Notes: generated from the sequence alone by a model not told the origin. 64,000 bases of DNA from Streptomyces morookaense (GCF_013030945.1 NZ_JABBXF010000029.1:62001-126000), one strand, 5' to 3'; shown: positions 25,258 to 36,536, counted from the first letter of the stretch. Numbers and translations: made by a program.

Positions 25258-27753
25258 ATGACTGAACTCTCCCGTCGGCGGCTGCTCGCATCGACTCTGG
25301 GCGGTGGCGGTCTCGCGGCCGCGCTCTCCGTGCTCCCGCCCAACCTCAGACGCGCGATGGCGGATGCACCGAGACGGCTGGAGAAGCTGGACGACATCGA
25401 GCACGTCGTGATCCTGATGCAGGAGAACCGGTCGTTCGACCACTACTTCGGCACGATGCGCGGGGTCCGGGGGTTCGACGACCCGCACGCCGTGACCCTG
25501 CCCGACGGGCGTCCGGTCTTCTACCAGCCGGACCCGGCCAACCCCGAGGGCTATCTCCTGCCGTTCCATCTCGACACCCGGAACACCAGCTCGCAGGCCA
25601 TCCCGTCGACGAGCCACGCGTGGACCGTGCAGCACAGCGCGATCAACGGCGGCGCCATGGACAACTGGGTCCCCGCGCACCGCAAGGCCGACGGCGAGCG
25701 GAACGGCCCGTACACCATGGGCTATTACCGGCGCGAGGACATCCCTTTCCACTTCGCGCTGGCCGAGTCCTTCACCCTCTGCGACGCCTACCACTGTTCG
25801 GTCCTGGGCCCGACCTGGCCGAACCGGCTCTACCACTGGACGGGCACCATCGATCCGGGCGGACGGTACGGCGGGCCCGTCATCAGCAACTCGATCCCGT
25901 CACCCTTCCGTTGGACGACCTACCCGGAGCGGCTGACCAAGGCCGGCGTGTCCTGGCACGTCTACCAGGAGGAGGACGACTACGGCTGCAACCCCCTGGA
26001 GTTCTTCCAGGCGTTCCAGGACGCCCGGCCCGGGGATCCGCTCTACGAGCACGGCCTGACCATCGGCCCGGCCGGTGCGTTCGAACGCGACGCGCGGGCC
26101 GGGCGGCTGCCCACCGTGTCCTGGATCATCCCCCCGTCCCCGCTGTGCGAGCACCCGGACTACCTCCCCGCGGTGGGTGCCGACTTTCTCGCCGGGCTGC
26201 TGGACGCCGTCGCCGCGAATCCGGACGTGTGGCGCAAGACCGTGTTCATCATCAACTACGACGAGAACGACGGGCTGTTCGACCACGTGGTGCCGCCGCT
26301 GCCGCCGCAGGGCACGCCGGACGAGTTCGTCGGCGGACAGCCGATCGGGGGCGGCATCCGGGTGCCGTGCATCATCGTCTCGCCGTGGACCCAGGGCGGT
26401 TTCGTGGCGAGCGAGCCCTTCGACCACACCTCCGTCCTGCGCTTCCTGGAGCGCCTCACCGGGGTGCGCGAGCCGAACATCAGCGACTGGAGACGCCGGA
26501 CCTTCGGCGACCTGACCTCCGCGCTCGGCCTGCCCGGCTCCCGGTCCTTCCCGCCGCTGCCGCCGACCAGGGACCAGCTGTGGGAGGCGGAGCACAATGT
26601 CGCCACGCTGCCGCCGGTGACCGTCCCGGGCGAGGACCAGACCCCGCCGCACCAGGACGACCCCGGCGCACGCACGAACTCCCCGCACGCCCCGGCACCG
26701 CGCAGCAGGACGAAGAGCCTGATCGGCGCCGTCCCCTCGTACACCATGAGCCGCATCGTCGAGAACGCCACCACGCACAAGGACGACTTCCCGCACGGCA
26801 CCGCGGGAAGCGACTTCCCCGGCACCCAGGACGCGGCGCCGAAGAGCGCCCCGCGCACGGGACCGCACGTCTATGCGGCCTGCATCGTCAGCAACACCAT
26901 CTCGGTCGTCGACCCGGCGAACCGCAAACTCGTCGCCAGCATCCATGCCGGCACCAACCCCTTCGGCGCGGCCAGGACCCCCGACGGCCGCAAGGTCTAC
27001 ATCAGCAACTCCGGCGCGAGCAACGTCTCGGTCCTGGACACCGCGAAGGGCCGCATCGTCACCACGGTCCCCGTCGGTCTCTTCCCGCACGGGATGGCGG
27101 TCTCCCCGGACGGCGCGTATCTCTACGTCGCCGCCACCGGCCCGGCCACCGGGGCGGACGGGTCGCGTTCCCTCTCGGTGGTCGACACCGGCTCCGACAA
27201 ACTCAGCGACACGTGGGAGACCGGCACCGCCCCGCGCTGCGTGGCCGCGGGTCCTGACGGGCGGACGCTGTATGTGACCTGTTCCGACGGGCTGTCCGTG
27301 ATGGACGCCGAACAGGGCGAGGTCCGGCACACACTGACCGACCAGGCGCAGGCCAATGGTGTGGCGGTGCACCCCGACGGGCAGCGCGTGTACGTCGTCA
27401 ACACCCTCGGGAACACGCTGTCGGTCGTCGACGCCCGCACCCACCGGACCGCCGAACGCATCCGCGTCGGCACGTCCCCCTGGCAGGTCGCCGTGAGCCC
27501 GGACGGCTCGCGGGTCTACGTGACGGGTGCCAACGACGACACGGTGACGGTGCTCGACGCCCGCACCCATCGGGTCGTCACCACGGTGCGCGTCGCCCAC
27601 GTGCCGACGAGCATCACGGCCGTCGGCGACACGGTCTGGGTGTCGACGAACGCCTCCAGCACCGTCGACGCCGTCGACGCGCGGACCTTGAAGGTCGTCG
27701 GCAGCACGCCGCTGGGACTGGCCGCCTCCCCGAGCGGGCTGGTGGTCGCCTGA
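25258..27753 (+). CDS. Tat-exported phospholipase C fused to a YVTN beta-propeller
   Basis: This 831-residue secreted protein starts with a twin-arginine leader (SRRRLLAS). A phosphoesterase domain of the bacterial phospholipase C / alkaline phosphatase superfamily covers about residues 45-460; VVILMQENRSFDHYFGTMRG holds the catalytic threonine/asparagine region, and NYDENDGLFDHV carries metal ligands. A proline-rich linker follows, then a C-terminal propeller of about 280 residues with repeated SVVD-motif blades (TISVVDPANRKLV, VSVLDTAKG, LSVVDARTH). Typical enzymes of this class end before the propeller. The fusion suggests binding to a surface or lipid while the enzyme releases phosphate. 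The gene is monocistronic. Confidence 0.85.
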   Translation: MTELSRRRLLASTLGGGGLAAALSVLPPNLRRAMADAPRRLEKLDDIEHVVILMQENRSFDHYFGTMRGVRGFDDPHAVTLPDGRPVFYQPDPANPEGYLLPFHLDTRNTSSQAIPSTSHAWTVQHSAINGGAMDNWVPAHRKADGERNGPYTMGYYRREDIPFHFALAESFTLCDAYHCSVLGPTWPNRLYHWTGTIDPGGRYGGPVISNSIPSPFRWTTYPERLTKAGVSWHVYQEEDDYGCNPLEFFQAFQDARPGDPLYEHGLTIGPAGAFERDARAGRLPTVSWIIPPSPLCEHPDYLPAVGADFLAGLLDAVAANPDVWRKTVFIINYDENDGLFDHVVPPLPPQGTPDEFVGGQPIGGGIRVPCIIVSPWTQGGFVASEPFDHTSVLRFLERLTGVREPNISDWRRRTFGDLTSALGLPGSRSFPPLPPTRDQLWEAEHNVATLPPVTVPGEDQTPPHQDDPGARTNSPHAPAPRSRTKSLIGAVPSYTMSRIVENATTHKDDFPHGTAGSDFPGTQDAAPKSAPRTGPHVYAACIVSNTISVVDPANRKLVASIHAGTNPFGAARTPDGRKVYISNSGASNVSVLDTAKGRIVTTVPVGLFPHGMAVSPDGAYLYVAATGPATGADGSRSLSVVDTGSDKLSDTWETGTAPRCVAAGPDGRTLYVTCSDGLSVMDAEQGEVRHTLTDQAQANGVAVHPDGQRVYVVNTLGNTLSVVDARTHRTAERIRVGTSPWQVAVSPDGSRVYVTGANDDTVTVLDARTHRVVTTVRVAHVPTSITAVGDTVWVSTNASSTVDAVDARTLKVVGSTPLGLAASPSGLVVA

Positions 27754-27792
27754 CGGGACTGTTCAGCCACGACGCGCCCGCAGATGACGTAC

Positions 27793-27809
27793 CCGGGGCT
27801 CCGCCCCGG
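27793..27809. terminator. Hairpin terminator between convergent genes
   Basis: CCGGGGC (27793-27799) and GCCCCGG (27803-27809) form a perfect 7-bp stem with a TCC loop, 40 nt after the phospholipase stop and before the convergent transporter stop. The motif is a common Streptomyces 3'-end hairpin and could serve both genes. Confidence 0.6.
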
Positions 27810-27883
27810 ACCCCTGGCCGGTGCATCGACTGCGGGCCGTCGGCGGCTGGTCGCGGATGACGCACTGCACTTTGTGGTGCGCC

Positions 27884-29092
27884 TCACCTCGTCACCGCCA
27901 GCGCCGCGACGGCCGCCAGCACCGACCCCGTCGCCAGTACCGCGCCGGTGCCCAGGAACCGTGTCAGCGGTACCGTCACCCCCTGCGCGCGGCAGCGCTC
28001 GAACCACAGCAGGGTGGCCAGTGACGCCCACGGGGTGATCACCGGGCCCGCGTTGGTGCCGATCAGCAGGGCCAGCAGCTGGTCGTGATTGGCCGCCGGG
28101 ACGGCGGACTCGCCGGCCAGGTAGACGGGCAGGTTGTTCAGGACGTTCGACATGCCTCCGCCGACCGCCCCGGCCCGGAACTGGCCGAGCAGTCCGCCGT
28201 CGGAACCCACCGCCGCGGACAGCACGCGGTGCAGGCCGTGGACGTCGAGCGTCTCCACCACCAGGAACATCCCCGGGACGAGCACCAGCAACCGCCACGG
28301 CACCAGGGACGGGCGCAGCGCCGACCGCTGTCGCACCGCGTAGACCGCGACCACGACCGCCGCGGCCGAGGCGGACGCGGCCCACAGCGGGACGACGTCG
28401 AGCAGGAGCACCAGCAGGAACGCGGCGCACGCCGCCCCGCACACCCAGAACAGCACCCGGTCGGCGGGCCGGTACGGCTCCGGCGGCACGTAGGTCTGCG
28501 CCCCGCGTCTGCCGGACCGCCAGTAGAACAGCCACAGGCATCCCATGGTGACCGCGATCGCGGCGAGTTGGGGTGCCCACATCCGGGCGGCCAGGCCCAG
28601 GGGGCTGAGCGCGACCCGGTCGGCGGCCAGCAGGTTGGTCAGGTTGGACACGGGCAGCAGCAGGCTCGCCGTGTTCGCCAGCCACACGGTCGTCATGGCC
28701 AGCGGCACCGCCGCGATGCCCACCCGGGAGGCCAGTGCCAGCATGACCGGGGTCAGCAGCACCGCCGTCGTGTCCAGGTTGAGTGTGATCGTGGTCACCG
28801 ATGCGAACGCCACGCACAGCACGAACAGCGCTGCGTAGCTGCCCCGGCCCGCGCGGGCCACGCCCGTCGCCACCACGTCGAACACACCGGCCCGCCCCGC
28901 CAGTTCGGCGAGGACGATGACGGTGCCGAGAAAGGCCAGCAAGGGTGCAATGCGCTCCATGGCGTCCCGTGCGGGAGCCGTCGGCAGCGCACCGGTGGCG
29001 AGGCACAGCAGACCGCAGAGCAGTATTCCCCCGGCCAGCCAGTCCAGCCGGTGGAGACGTTTCAGGGCAGCCAGAGCCCGAGCAACATACAT
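27884..29092 (-). CDS. ArsB/SLC13-type ion transporter
   Basis: This membrane protein of about 402 residues has 10-12 hydrophobic segments in the ArsB/NhaD/SLC13 fold. The paired re-entrant signatures are visible: TLNLDTTAVLLTPVMLALA and SNLTNLLAADRV in the first half, and SNVLNNLPVYLAGES with GTNAGPVITPWASLA in the second. Members export arsenite or move Na+/dicarboxylates. No arsR, arsC or other arsenic gene is near, so the substrate is unclear. The start ATG 29092 (MYVARAL) is 80 nt from the divergent TIR-NACHT-WD40 gene; an upstream extension would overlap that gene. Confidence 0.82.
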   Translation of the reverse strand: MYVARALAALKRLHRLDWLAGGILLCGLLCLATGALPTAPARDAMERIAPLLAFLGTVIVLAELAGRAGVFDVVATGVARAGRGSYAALFVLCVAFASVTTITLNLDTTAVLLTPVMLALASRVGIAAVPLAMTTVWLANTASLLLPVSNLTNLLAADRVALSPLGLAARMWAPQLAAIAVTMGCLWLFYWRSGRRGAQTYVPPEPYRPADRVLFWVCGAACAAFLLVLLLDVVPLWAASASAAAVVVAVYAVRQRSALRPSLVPWRLLVLVPGMFLVVETLDVHGLHRVLSAAVGSDGGLLGQFRAGAVGGGMSNVLNNLPVYLAGESAVPAANHDQLLALLIGTNAGPVITPWASLATLLWFERCRAQGVTVPLTRFLGTGAVLATGSVLAAVAALAVTR

Positions 29093-29101
29093 GGTCAGAG
29101 C

Positions 29102-29134
29102 ATCGCACGGGCGTCGCACGGGCCTCGCACGATC
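29102..29134. promoter_or_regulatory. Three 11-bp direct repeats in the divergent spacer before the TIR-NACHT gene
   Basis: ATCGCACGGGC, GTCGCACGGGC and CTCGCACGATC follow one another with an exact 11-bp period, so each falls on the same DNA face. They fill the 79-nt spacer between the transporter start and the TIR-NACHT gene start. They look like a multi-site binding array for a response regulator or repressor. They do not match the PhoP box. Confidence 0.45.
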
Positions 29135-29171
29135 CGGTGACCCGCGTGACGACGGTCCGTACCATGGGTAT

Positions 29172-32100
29172 ATGACCCAGAGGCGTGAACGCGCGGTGCA
29201 GCAAGGGTTGTTGGACTTCTTCATCAGCTATTCGCCGGCCGACGAACGCTGGGCGACGTGGATCGCCTGGACACTGGAGGAGGCCGGCTACCGCACCGTC
29301 GTCCAGGCCTGGGACTTCGTGCCCGGAACCAATTTCGTCGACTTCATGGACCGTGGTGTGAGCCAGTCCGCGGCCGTGATCGCGGTGCTGTCCCACCACT
29401 ACGAGAACTCCCGCTACGGCCGCATGGAGTGGCAGGCCGCCCTCCGTGCCGACCCGGACGCCCCCGACCGCAGGCTGATCACGGTGCGCGTCGAGGACAT
29501 CCCCGTCGAGGGCCTGCTGGCCACCATCACCTATGTGGATCTTGTCGGCGTGCAGGAGGGTGCGGCCGCCCGTGACCTGCTGCTGACCCGGGTCGGCCAG
29601 GCGCTCGCCGGGCGGGCGCGCCCGGATCGGCATCCCGGGTTCCCCGGCGGTCCGGCCGGGCCGCCCGCCCCGGTCCCGGACCCGGACCCGCAGCCGTCGT
29701 CCGGCCCGCAGCCCGGCGGACCGGGCTGGCCGGGGCGGCGCCGTCCCGCCGCACCGCCCGGCTATCCCCTGGCGGCCGACAGCGGCCACGCCCGCCAGGC
29801 CGTGTCCGTCCTGCACCTGGCCGGGCCCGGGTTCGGCCGGGGTGCCGACCCCGCCGATCTGCAGGCCGCGGTCTGGGGCGATCTCGTCGAGCTCACCGAC
29901 GCGGGGGCGCCGGCGCCCGACCTCCTCGTCGTCACCGGTGACCTGACCGCCTCCGGCGGCCCGCGCGAGTGCGACCAGGCGCTGACCTTCCTCACCGGGC
30001 TGCGCGCCCGTCTCGGCCTGGCGGCCGACCGGCTCGTGGTGGTGCCCGGTGAGCAGGACGTCAACCTGGCCGCCTGCCAGGCGTACTTCAGCACCTGCGA
30101 GGCCGACGAACTGCAGCCCAGACCGCCCTACTGGCCCAAGTGGCGCCACTACGCCCGCCTGTTCCAGGAGCTCTACCAGGGCCTGGACGCGGTCTTCGAC
30201 GCCGACCAGCCCTGGAGCCTGTTCCCCGTGCCGGCCCTGCGCACCGTCGTCGCCGGCCTCAACTCCTCGATGGCGCACAGCCACCGGCCGGACGACAGGT
30301 ATCCCTGGCTCGGCCCCGAGCAGGCGGCCTGGTTCGCGCAGGCCCTGCGCCGCTACGAACAGGACGGCTGGCTGCGGCTGGGGGCCGTGCGCCATCCGCC
30401 GGAAACCCACCGGTGGCTGGACGGCGGACGGGGCGCCGCCACGCCGCCCGGCGGCACCGGCGAACGGGGGCGCCGTCAGGGTGCCGCCGTGCTGCGCGAC
30501 ACCGATGTCCTCGCCCGCCTCGTCGCCCCGCGCCTCCACGTGCTGCTGCACGGCCCCCACGGCGCCCCGCGGGCCACGTCGGGCGCGCCCACCGCCGCCG
30601 CGCTGTCACTGGCATCGGGCGAACTGCCGGTCCTCGGCGCCTCCGCGCCGGGCCGGTACCAGCTGCTCCGCATCACCTCCGAGGGGCTCACCCGCTGGCC
30701 CGGCCGACCGCCCTGGCGGTGGGAGACGCCGTGGCGCGCAGCAGGGCACGTCTTCGGGCCGCCGCGTCCGTCGCCCCTCTCCGCCGCCGAGGAGCCTGAG
30801 CCGTCCGGGGGCCTCGGCTCCGCGCTGCCGTCCGGGAACGACGACACGGAAGCCGAGAGCCGTGACGTGCAGAGCCCGTTGGACTCCCTGGTGGCACGGG
30901 TCGCGGAGGTCTGCCGCGTGCGGTACGAGGGCGTCCACCTCCGGCGCGTCCCCGGCGACGCGCCCGGGCTGCTGGCCACCTGGACCGAGGCGGGCTTCGT
31001 CCGGCAGCAGCGCATCGCCGTCTGCGCCGGTGCCCTCGGCACCGAGGAGGCGCGGCAACTGGTCGACACGCTCCGTGCGTCCGGCACCGACACCGACGCG
31101 GTCCTCGTCCACGAGGGCCCGCCGCTGCCCTCGGAGGTGCGCGAACTGGCTCGTCGCCGCGGCGTCCTCGTCCGCAGTTTCACCGAGTTCCAGGGCCTGC
31201 TGGACCTCCGCGACCACGTGGCGGCGCAGACCGCGCGCCTCGGCGCCGACCCGCAGTACCCGCCCGGCCTCTATCTGCCCCAGCGCTACCGGGAGATCGA
31301 GCGGCCGGGAGCGGTGGAGCGGGACGCGGTCGTGGACGACCTGCTGCAGCTCCTGGAGGCCGAGCACGGTCGCTTCATCCTGCTGCTGGGCGAGTTCGGC
31401 CACGGCAAGACGTTCGCCCTGCGGGAGCTGGCCCGCCGGCTCCCGGCGGAACTCCCGCATCTGACCCCGCTGTTCATCGAGCTGAACACGCTGGACAAGG
31501 CGCATTCGCTCGACGGTCTCGTCGCCGCCCACCTGGCCACGCACGGTGTGGACAGCATCGACCTGCGCGCCTTCCGCTACATGCTCCGGCAGGGCCGGAT
31601 CGTGCTGCTCTTCGACGGGTTCGACGAGCTGGTCCGTCACGTCAGCTACGACCGGGCCGCCGACCATCTGCAGGTGCTCCTCGACGCGGCCGTCGACAAC
31701 GCCAAGATCGTGGTCACCAGCCGCACCCAGCACTTCAGGTCGCAGGCCCAGGTGCTGACCGCGCTCGGCGAGCGTGTCGGGCTGCTGCCGCAGCGCCGGC
31801 TGCTGGCGCTGCAGGAGTTCAGCCCGGCGCAGATCCGTGCCTACCTGGCCGCCCGGTACGGCGACGAGGCGGCCGCCGACCGGCGCGTGCGGCTGCTGGA
31901 GGCCGTTCCCGATCTGCTCACGATGTGCCGCAATCCGCGGCTGCTCAGCTTCGTCGCGGGTCTCGACCACGAGCGGCTGCGGACCGTGACCGGTGCCGGG
32001 CGCGCGCTGAGTCCCGCCGGGCTGTACGAGGAAGTGTTCACCACGTGGCTGGAGTTCGAGGAGCGGCGCGGCCGCGGCGGCCCGGGCGGCCCTCCCGGCC

Positions 32101-35099
32101 TCAGCCTTGAGCAGTTGTGGCGTGCCGTGACGACGCTGGCCCTGCGGATCTGGGAGAGCGGCGAGAGCGGCCTGCGCATGGACGAGCTGACCGATGTGGC
32201 CACCGCTCTCACCGAACTGGCCGACAGCAGGCTGTCGGTGCCGCAGGCGGCGCACGCGGTCGGCTCCGGAAGTCTCCTCGTGCGCAGTGACGAGGGGCAG
32301 TTCCGGTTCATCCACGGCTCGGTCGTCGAGTGGCTGGTGGCGCGCGAGGTGGCGGCCGGTCTGGACGGGCCGGACGAGGGTGCGCCGGCGCTGCTGGCCC
32401 GTCGCCCGCTGAGCCAGCTGGCGGTCGAGTTCCTGTGCGACATCGCCGACCACCGCACCGTCCGCGAGTGGGCCGAACGCACCCTGGTGGACTGGCCGGA
32501 CGGCGGCGGGGAGGCGCAGGGCACCGCCCGGGCCAACGCGATCAAGGTTCTCAGCAGGCTGCGCGTCCCCGCCCATGCGGATCTGCGGGGCGCGCTGCTG
32601 GCCGGCGAGGACCTCTCGTACCGGGACTTCTCCGGCGTCGATCTCACCGGTGCCGATCTGACGGGGGCGAGCCTGGTCGGTGCGGGGCTGTCCCGCGCGG
32701 TGCTGCGGGGTGCCCGGCTCGCGGGCGCGCGGCTGGCCGACGCCGATCTGACCGGTGCGGATCTGCGCGACGCGGACCTGCGCGGCGCCCGGCTGATCCG
32801 TACCGCGCTCGACGGGGTGCGGGTGGCCGGGAGCCGCTGGTACCAGTCGGCGCTGATCAACGCCACGGCCGGGCAGGATGTGTTGGCCAGTCCCGAGCTG
32901 CGGTACGCCTCCATGTCGCCCGGGCTGCCCGCCGAACCCGGCCTGCGGCCCTCGGCGGTCGGCGTGCCGTACGGCTACGGCATGCGCACCGGCCGGCTGC
33001 CCGAGCCCGTCGCCTTCAGCCCCGGCGGCGAACTCCTCGCGCTGGGCAGCGACGACGGCAGCGTCCTGGTGTGCGACGCGGCCACCGGCACGGCGCTGCG
33101 CACGCTCCAGGGCCACACCGACCGGGTCTATGCGGTGAAGTTCCGGGGGCAGGTGCTGGCCACCGGCGGGGCGGACGGCGTCGTGCGGCTGTGGGACCCG
33201 GTCGCCGGGACCTGCCGTCATGAACTGGACGTGCACCGGGACGGGGTGTGGCCCGTCTCCCTGGACCGGTCCGGCACCCGCCTGGCGACCGGCGACGCGG
33301 AGGGCACCGTCACCCTGTGGGACACCGCCACGGGAGCCGTCGCCCACCGGCTCCCGGGCCACCGGGCGCCTGTCTACACCGCGGTGTTCGGCCCGGACGG
33401 CACCGTGCTCGTCACCGGGGACGCCGACGCGGCGGTACGGCTGTGGGACACCGCGACCGGCCATCTGCTGGGCGAGCTGAAGGGACACCGAGGGGCCGTC
33501 TACCGTGCCGCGTTCAGCCCGGACGGGACACTGCTGGCGACCGGCGACCGGGGCGCGGATCACAGCCGCGGCACGGTGCGCGTCTGGAACGTCGCGGACC
33601 GGCAGCTGCTGCACCGGCTCGCCGGGCACACCGGCCGCGTCTACACCCTCGCCTTCCACCCGGGCGGGCGGCTGCTGGCCAGCGGGGACACCGACGGGCA
33701 GGTGCGGCTGTGGGACCCGGTGGCCGGCACCGCCGTCGGCGATCCCGTCAAGAGCCGGGGCGGAGCGGTCTACCAGGTCGTCTTCGACCTGGCGGGCGCC
33801 CTCCTCGCCGCGGGCGACAGCGACGGCGAGGTGTGCCTCTGGCAGGTCGCACTCGACGCGGACACCTGGTCCGTCACCCCGCTGCGCCGGCAGCCCGACG
33901 AGCACCAGGGCTCCGTCTGGGCCTGCCACTTCCGCCCCGGGGACGGCACCCCGGACGCCGGCCCGCTGCTGGTGTCCGTGGGCAACGAGGGCGTGGTGCG
34001 CATGTGGGACGCCTCCACCGGACAGGGCCGGCGCATCCTGCGCGGCCACGGGCGGAAGGTGACGGGGCTGGCGTTCAGCGCCACGGGCCACCACCTGGCC
34101 GCCTGCGGCAACGACGGCGTGGTGCGGCTGTGGGACACCGCGACCGGGTGCCGGGTGCGGGAACTGTGCGGCCGCAACGACCGTCTGGTCTCGGCCGTCT
34201 TCCACCCCAGCGGCACGGTGCTCGCCACCACCAGCAGCGACGGCGACGTCTACCTGTGGGACGCCGCCACCGGCGAGTACGAGCGCGAACTCGACGCCGA
34301 GACCGACCACGTGTGGGCCGAGGCCTTCAGCGGCGACGGCGAGCTCCTCGCCACCGCCAACGACGACGACACCGTCCGGCTGTGGTACCGCAGCACGGGC
34401 ACCCTGGTGACCAGCCTCACCCAGCATCGCGGCCGGGTACGGTCGATCGCGTTCCGCAAGGACGGCACGGGCCTGGCCACCGGCTGCGACGACCGGTACG
34501 TGCGCCTGTGGGACTTCGCCGCGGGCCGCCTCGTGGCCGAACTCGGCGGCCACGGCGACCGCGTGTACGCGGTGGTCCACGGCCCCGACGACGCGTGGCT
34601 GGCGAGCGCCTCCTGGGACGGCCAGGCCATCGTCTGGCGCGAGGGCGCCGTCGCCCACCGGCTGCGCGGCCACACCGGCCGGCTGTGGACCGCCGCGGCC
34701 CACCCGACCCGCCCGCTGCTGGCGACCGGGGGCGACGACCGTGTCGTGCGCCTGTGGAACCCCCTGACCGGCGAGGAAGCCGGCCGCCTCACCGGCCACA
34801 CCGGCCGGATCCTCGCCCTCGCCTTCAGCCCCGACGGCTCCCTGCTCGCCAGCGGCGGCACGGACGGCACGGTCCGGCTGTGGACGGTGCCGGAGGACGG
34901 CACCCCGGCGGCACGGGCCACGCTGATCGGCGTCGAGGGCGGCTGGGCCGCCCTGACGCCGGCCGGCGGCTACAAGTACGACGGCGACATGGCGGGCGAG
35001 TTCTGGCACGTGGTGGGCATGTGCCGCTTCGAGCCGGGCGAACTCGACGACCATGTGCCGGGGGTGCGGCGGCTGGGCGTGGACGACGTGATCCCGTAG
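29172..35099 (+). CDS. TIR - phosphoesterase-like - NACHT NTPase - pentapeptide - WD40 STAND protein
   Basis: This is a 1,975-residue intracellular sensor/effector candidate. Residues about 13-150 form a TIR domain ([10 protein letters not shown]), with E86 in the SRYGRMEW segment at the expected NADase glutamate position. Residues about 205-480 resemble a calcineurin-like phosphoesterase but have lost metal ligands. A region near 570-690 is alpha/beta and undefined. The NACHT domain has Walker A GEFGHGKT (740-747) and Walker [10 protein letters not shown] (D815 to E819). Pentapeptide repeats ([13 protein letters not shown] type) span about 1136-1210. About 15 WD40 repeats, many with VRLWDTATG, fill about 1275-1910, followed by a conserved tail (GGYKYDGD). 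The architecture matches STAND proteins in anti-phage defence or self-recognition; the ligand is unknown. It is probably monocistronic. Confidence 0.88.
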   Translation: MTQRRERAVQQGLLDFFISYSPADERWATWIAWTLEEAGYRTVVQAWDFVPGTNFVDFMDRGVSQSAAVIAVLSHHYENSRYGRMEWQAALRADPDAPDRRLITVRVEDIPVEGLLATITYVDLVGVQEGAAARDLLLTRVGQALAGRARPDRHPGFPGGPAGPPAPVPDPDPQPSSGPQPGGPGWPGRRRPAAPPGYPLAADSGHARQAVSVLHLAGPGFGRGADPADLQAAVWGDLVELTDAGAPAPDLLVVTGDLTASGGPRECDQALTFLTGLRARLGLAADRLVVVPGEQDVNLAACQAYFSTCEADELQPRPPYWPKWRHYARLFQELYQGLDAVFDADQPWSLFPVPALRTVVAGLNSSMAHSHRPDDRYPWLGPEQAAWFAQALRRYEQDGWLRLGAVRHPPETHRWLDGGRGAATPPGGTGERGRRQGAAVLRDTDVLARLVAPRLHVLLHGPHGAPRATSGAPTAAALSLASGELPVLGASAPGRYQLLRITSEGLTRWPGRPPWRWETPWRAAGHVFGPPRPSPLSAAEEPEPSGGLGSALPSGNDDTEAESRDVQSPLDSLVARVAEVCRVRYEGVHLRRVPGDAPGLLATWTEAGFVRQQRIAVCAGALGTEEARQLVDTLRASGTDTDAVLVHEGPPLPSEVRELARRRGVLVRSFTEFQGLLDLRDHVAAQTARLGADPQYPPGLYLPQRYREIERPGAVERDAVVDDLLQLLEAEHGRFILLLGEFGHGKTFALRELARRLPAELPHLTPLFIELNTLDKAHSLDGLVAAHLATHGVDSIDLRAFRYMLRQGRIVLLFDGFDELVRHVSYDRAADHLQVLLDAAVDNAKIVVTSRTQHFRSQAQVLTALGERVGLLPQRRLLALQEFSPAQIRAYLAARYGDEAAADRRVRLLEAVPDLLTMCRNPRLLSFVAGLDHERLRTVTGAGRALSPAGLYEEVFTTWLEFEERRGRGGPGGPPGLSLEQLWRAVTTLALRIWESGESGLRMDELTDVATALTELADSRLSVPQAAHAVGSGSLLVRSDEGQFRFIHGSVVEWLVAREVAAGLDGPDEGAPALLARRPLSQLAVEFLCDIADHRTVREWAERTLVDWPDGGGEAQGTARANAIKVLSRLRVPAHADLRGALLAGEDLSYRDFSGVDLTGADLTGASLVGAGLSRAVLRGARLAGARLADADLTGADLRDADLRGARLIRTALDGVRVAGSRWYQSALINATAGQDVLASPELRYASMSPGLPAEPGLRPSAVGVPYGYGMRTGRLPEPVAFSPGGELLALGSDDGSVLVCDAATGTALRTLQGHTDRVYAVKFRGQVLATGGADGVVRLWDPVAGTCRHELDVHRDGVWPVSLDRSGTRLATGDAEGTVTLWDTATGAVAHRLPGHRAPVYTAVFGPDGTVLVTGDADAAVRLWDTATGHLLGELKGHRGAVYRAAFSPDGTLLATGDRGADHSRGTVRVWNVADRQLLHRLAGHTGRVYTLAFHPGGRLLASGDTDGQVRLWDPVAGTAVGDPVKSRGGAVYQVVFDLAGALLAAGDSDGEVCLWQVALDADTWSVTPLRRQPDEHQGSVWACHFRPGDGTPDAGPLLVSVGNEGVVRMWDASTGQGRRILRGHGRKVTGLAFSATGHHLAACGNDGVVRLWDTATGCRVRELCGRNDRLVSAVFHPSGTVLATTSSDGDVYLWDAATGEYERELDAETDHVWAEAFSGDGELLATANDDDTVRLWYRSTGTLVTSLTQHRGRVRSIAFRKDGTGLATGCDDRYVRLWDFAAGRLVAELGGHGDRVYAVVHGPDDAWLASASWDGQAIVWREGAVAHRLRGHTGRLWTAAAHPTRPLLATGGDDRVVRLWNPLTGEEAGRLTGHTGRILALAFSPDGSLLASGGTDGTVRLWTVPEDGTPAARATLIGVEGGWAALTPAGGYKYDGDMAGEFWHVVGMCRFEPGELDDHVPGVRRLGVDDVIP

Positions 35100-35122
35100 C
35101 GGCCGGGCGGTCCGCCGGGCGT

Positions 35123-35150
35123 GCCACCCGAACAGCCCACGTTCGGTGGC
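35123..35150 (+). terminator. Hairpin after the TIR-NACHT-WD40 gene
   Basis: GCCACCCGAAC (35123-35133) pairs with GTTCGGTGGC (35141-35150) with one bulged C and a 7-nt loop, 24 nt after the stop. A further GC-rich symmetric tract follows. It is a plausible factor-independent terminator separating this gene from arcA. Confidence 0.5.
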
Positions 35151-35257
35151 CCCGGCCGGGCCGGCGGGGCCACGGTGGAGCGAGGGCGTGTCCGATGGGT
35201 CGGTGCGGACGCAGCGCGCGTCCCCTCCCCCGCGACCCCCGTGACCGAAGGACGGCC

Positions 35258-36517
35258 ATGACCGACACCGCCGCTGCCGCCCGCGCCCATGGTGTGCACT
35301 CGGAGGTCGGCCGGCTGCACAAGGTCCTGGTCTGCGCGCCGGGGCTGGCCCATCGCCGTCTGACGCCCACCAACGCGGAGGACCTGCTGTTCGACGACGT
35401 GATGTGGGTGGAGAACGCCCAGCGCGACCACGCGGACTTCGTCGGCGAGCTCACCCGGCGCGGGGTGGAGGTCGTCGAGCTGCACGACCTGCTGGCGCAG
35501 ACCATGGCGATTCCCGAGGCCCGCTCGTGGCTGCTGGACCGGAAGATCACCGCGAACCAGGTGGGTGCCGGACTGACCGACGGCACCCGTGCCTACCTGG
35601 ACTCCCTCCCGCCGCGCGCGCTCGCCGAGTTCCTCATCGGCGGACTCGCCACCTCCGATCTGCCCGAGGACTACCGCACCGGGCACATCGCCCTGGCCCG
35701 GGAGGCGGCGGGCGCCCGCGAGTACCTCATGCCGCCGCTGCCCAACACCCTCTACACCCGTGACACCACCTGCTGGCTCTACGGCGGTCTCACCCTCAAT
35801 CCGCTGTACTGGCCCGCACGCCACGACGAGACCTTGCTGATGAAGGCGGTGTACGCCTTCCACCCCGGCTACGCGGGATCCACCGTCTGGTGGGGCGACC
35901 CCGAACAGGACTGGGGCCAGGCCACGTTCGAGGGCGGTGACATCATGCCCGTCGGGAACGGGGTCGTCCTGATGGGCATGAGCGAGCGCACCTCCCGCCA
36001 GGCCATCACCCAGGTCGCCGCCGCCCTGTTCCGGGCCGGCGCGGCCCGGCACGTCGTCGTCGCCGGCATGCCCAAACTCCGCTCGGCGATGCACCTGGAC
36101 ACCGTGTTCACCTTCGCCGACCGGGACATCGTCACCCTCTATCCCGCGATCACCGACAGCATCCACACCTTCTCGCTGCGCCCCTCCGACGACGCCACCG
36201 GCGTCGGGATCACCGACGAGGGCTCACGCCCCTTCACCGCCGTGGTCGCCGACGCGCTGGGCCTCGGCAAGCTGCACGTGATCGCCACCGGCGGCGACGT
36301 CTACGCGTCCGAGCGCCAGCAGTGGGACAGCGGGAACAACGCCGTCGCCCTGGAACCGGGCGTGGTCTTCACCTACGACCGCAACACCACCACCAACGCC
36401 CTGCTGCGCGCGGCCGGCGTCGAGGTCATCACCATCGTCGGCGCCGAACTGGGCCGCGGCCGCGGCGGCGGTCACTGCATGACCTGCCCCCTCATCCGCG
36501 AACCGGTCGCGTACTGA
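35258..36517 (+). CDS. arcA: Arginine deiminase
   Basis: This 419-residue guanidino-group hydrolase converts arginine to citrulline and ammonia. The family motifs are FEGGDIMP (acidic substrate contact), MHLDTVFTF (catalytic His) and the nucleophile C407 in [12 protein letters not shown] near the C-terminus. The length is normal for ADI. An amino-acid antiporter gene starts 19 nt downstream, which fits arginine/ornithine exchange. However, no ornithine carbamoyltransferase (arcB) or carbamate kinase (arcC) gene follows, so ATP generation by the full ADI pathway is not supported here. Acid protection or nitrogen release are alternatives. ATG 35258 has a GAAGGACGG site before it. Confidence 0.92.
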   Translation: MTDTAAAARAHGVHSEVGRLHKVLVCAPGLAHRRLTPTNAEDLLFDDVMWVENAQRDHADFVGELTRRGVEVVELHDLLAQTMAIPEARSWLLDRKITANQVGAGLTDGTRAYLDSLPPRALAEFLIGGLATSDLPEDYRTGHIALAREAAGAREYLMPPLPNTLYTRDTTCWLYGGLTLNPLYWPARHDETLLMKAVYAFHPGYAGSTVWWGDPEQDWGQATFEGGDIMPVGNGVVLMGMSERTSRQAITQVAAALFRAGAARHVVVAGMPKLRSAMHLDTVFTFADRDIVTLYPAITDSIHTFSLRPSDDATGVGITDEGSRPFTAVVADALGLGKLHVIATGGDVYASERQQWDSGNNAVALEPGVVFTYDRNTTTNALLRAAGVEVITIVGAELGRGRGGGHCMTCPLIREPVAY

Positions 36518-36536
36518 CCGCCCGACGGAGCGAGAC

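Noticed and set aside
30606..35054. A 1,482-codon open frame antisense to the TIR-NACHT-WD40 gene
   Set aside because: It is a GC-rich shadow frame with no recognisable domain and low-complexity composition; the plus-strand frame has clear motifs throughout.
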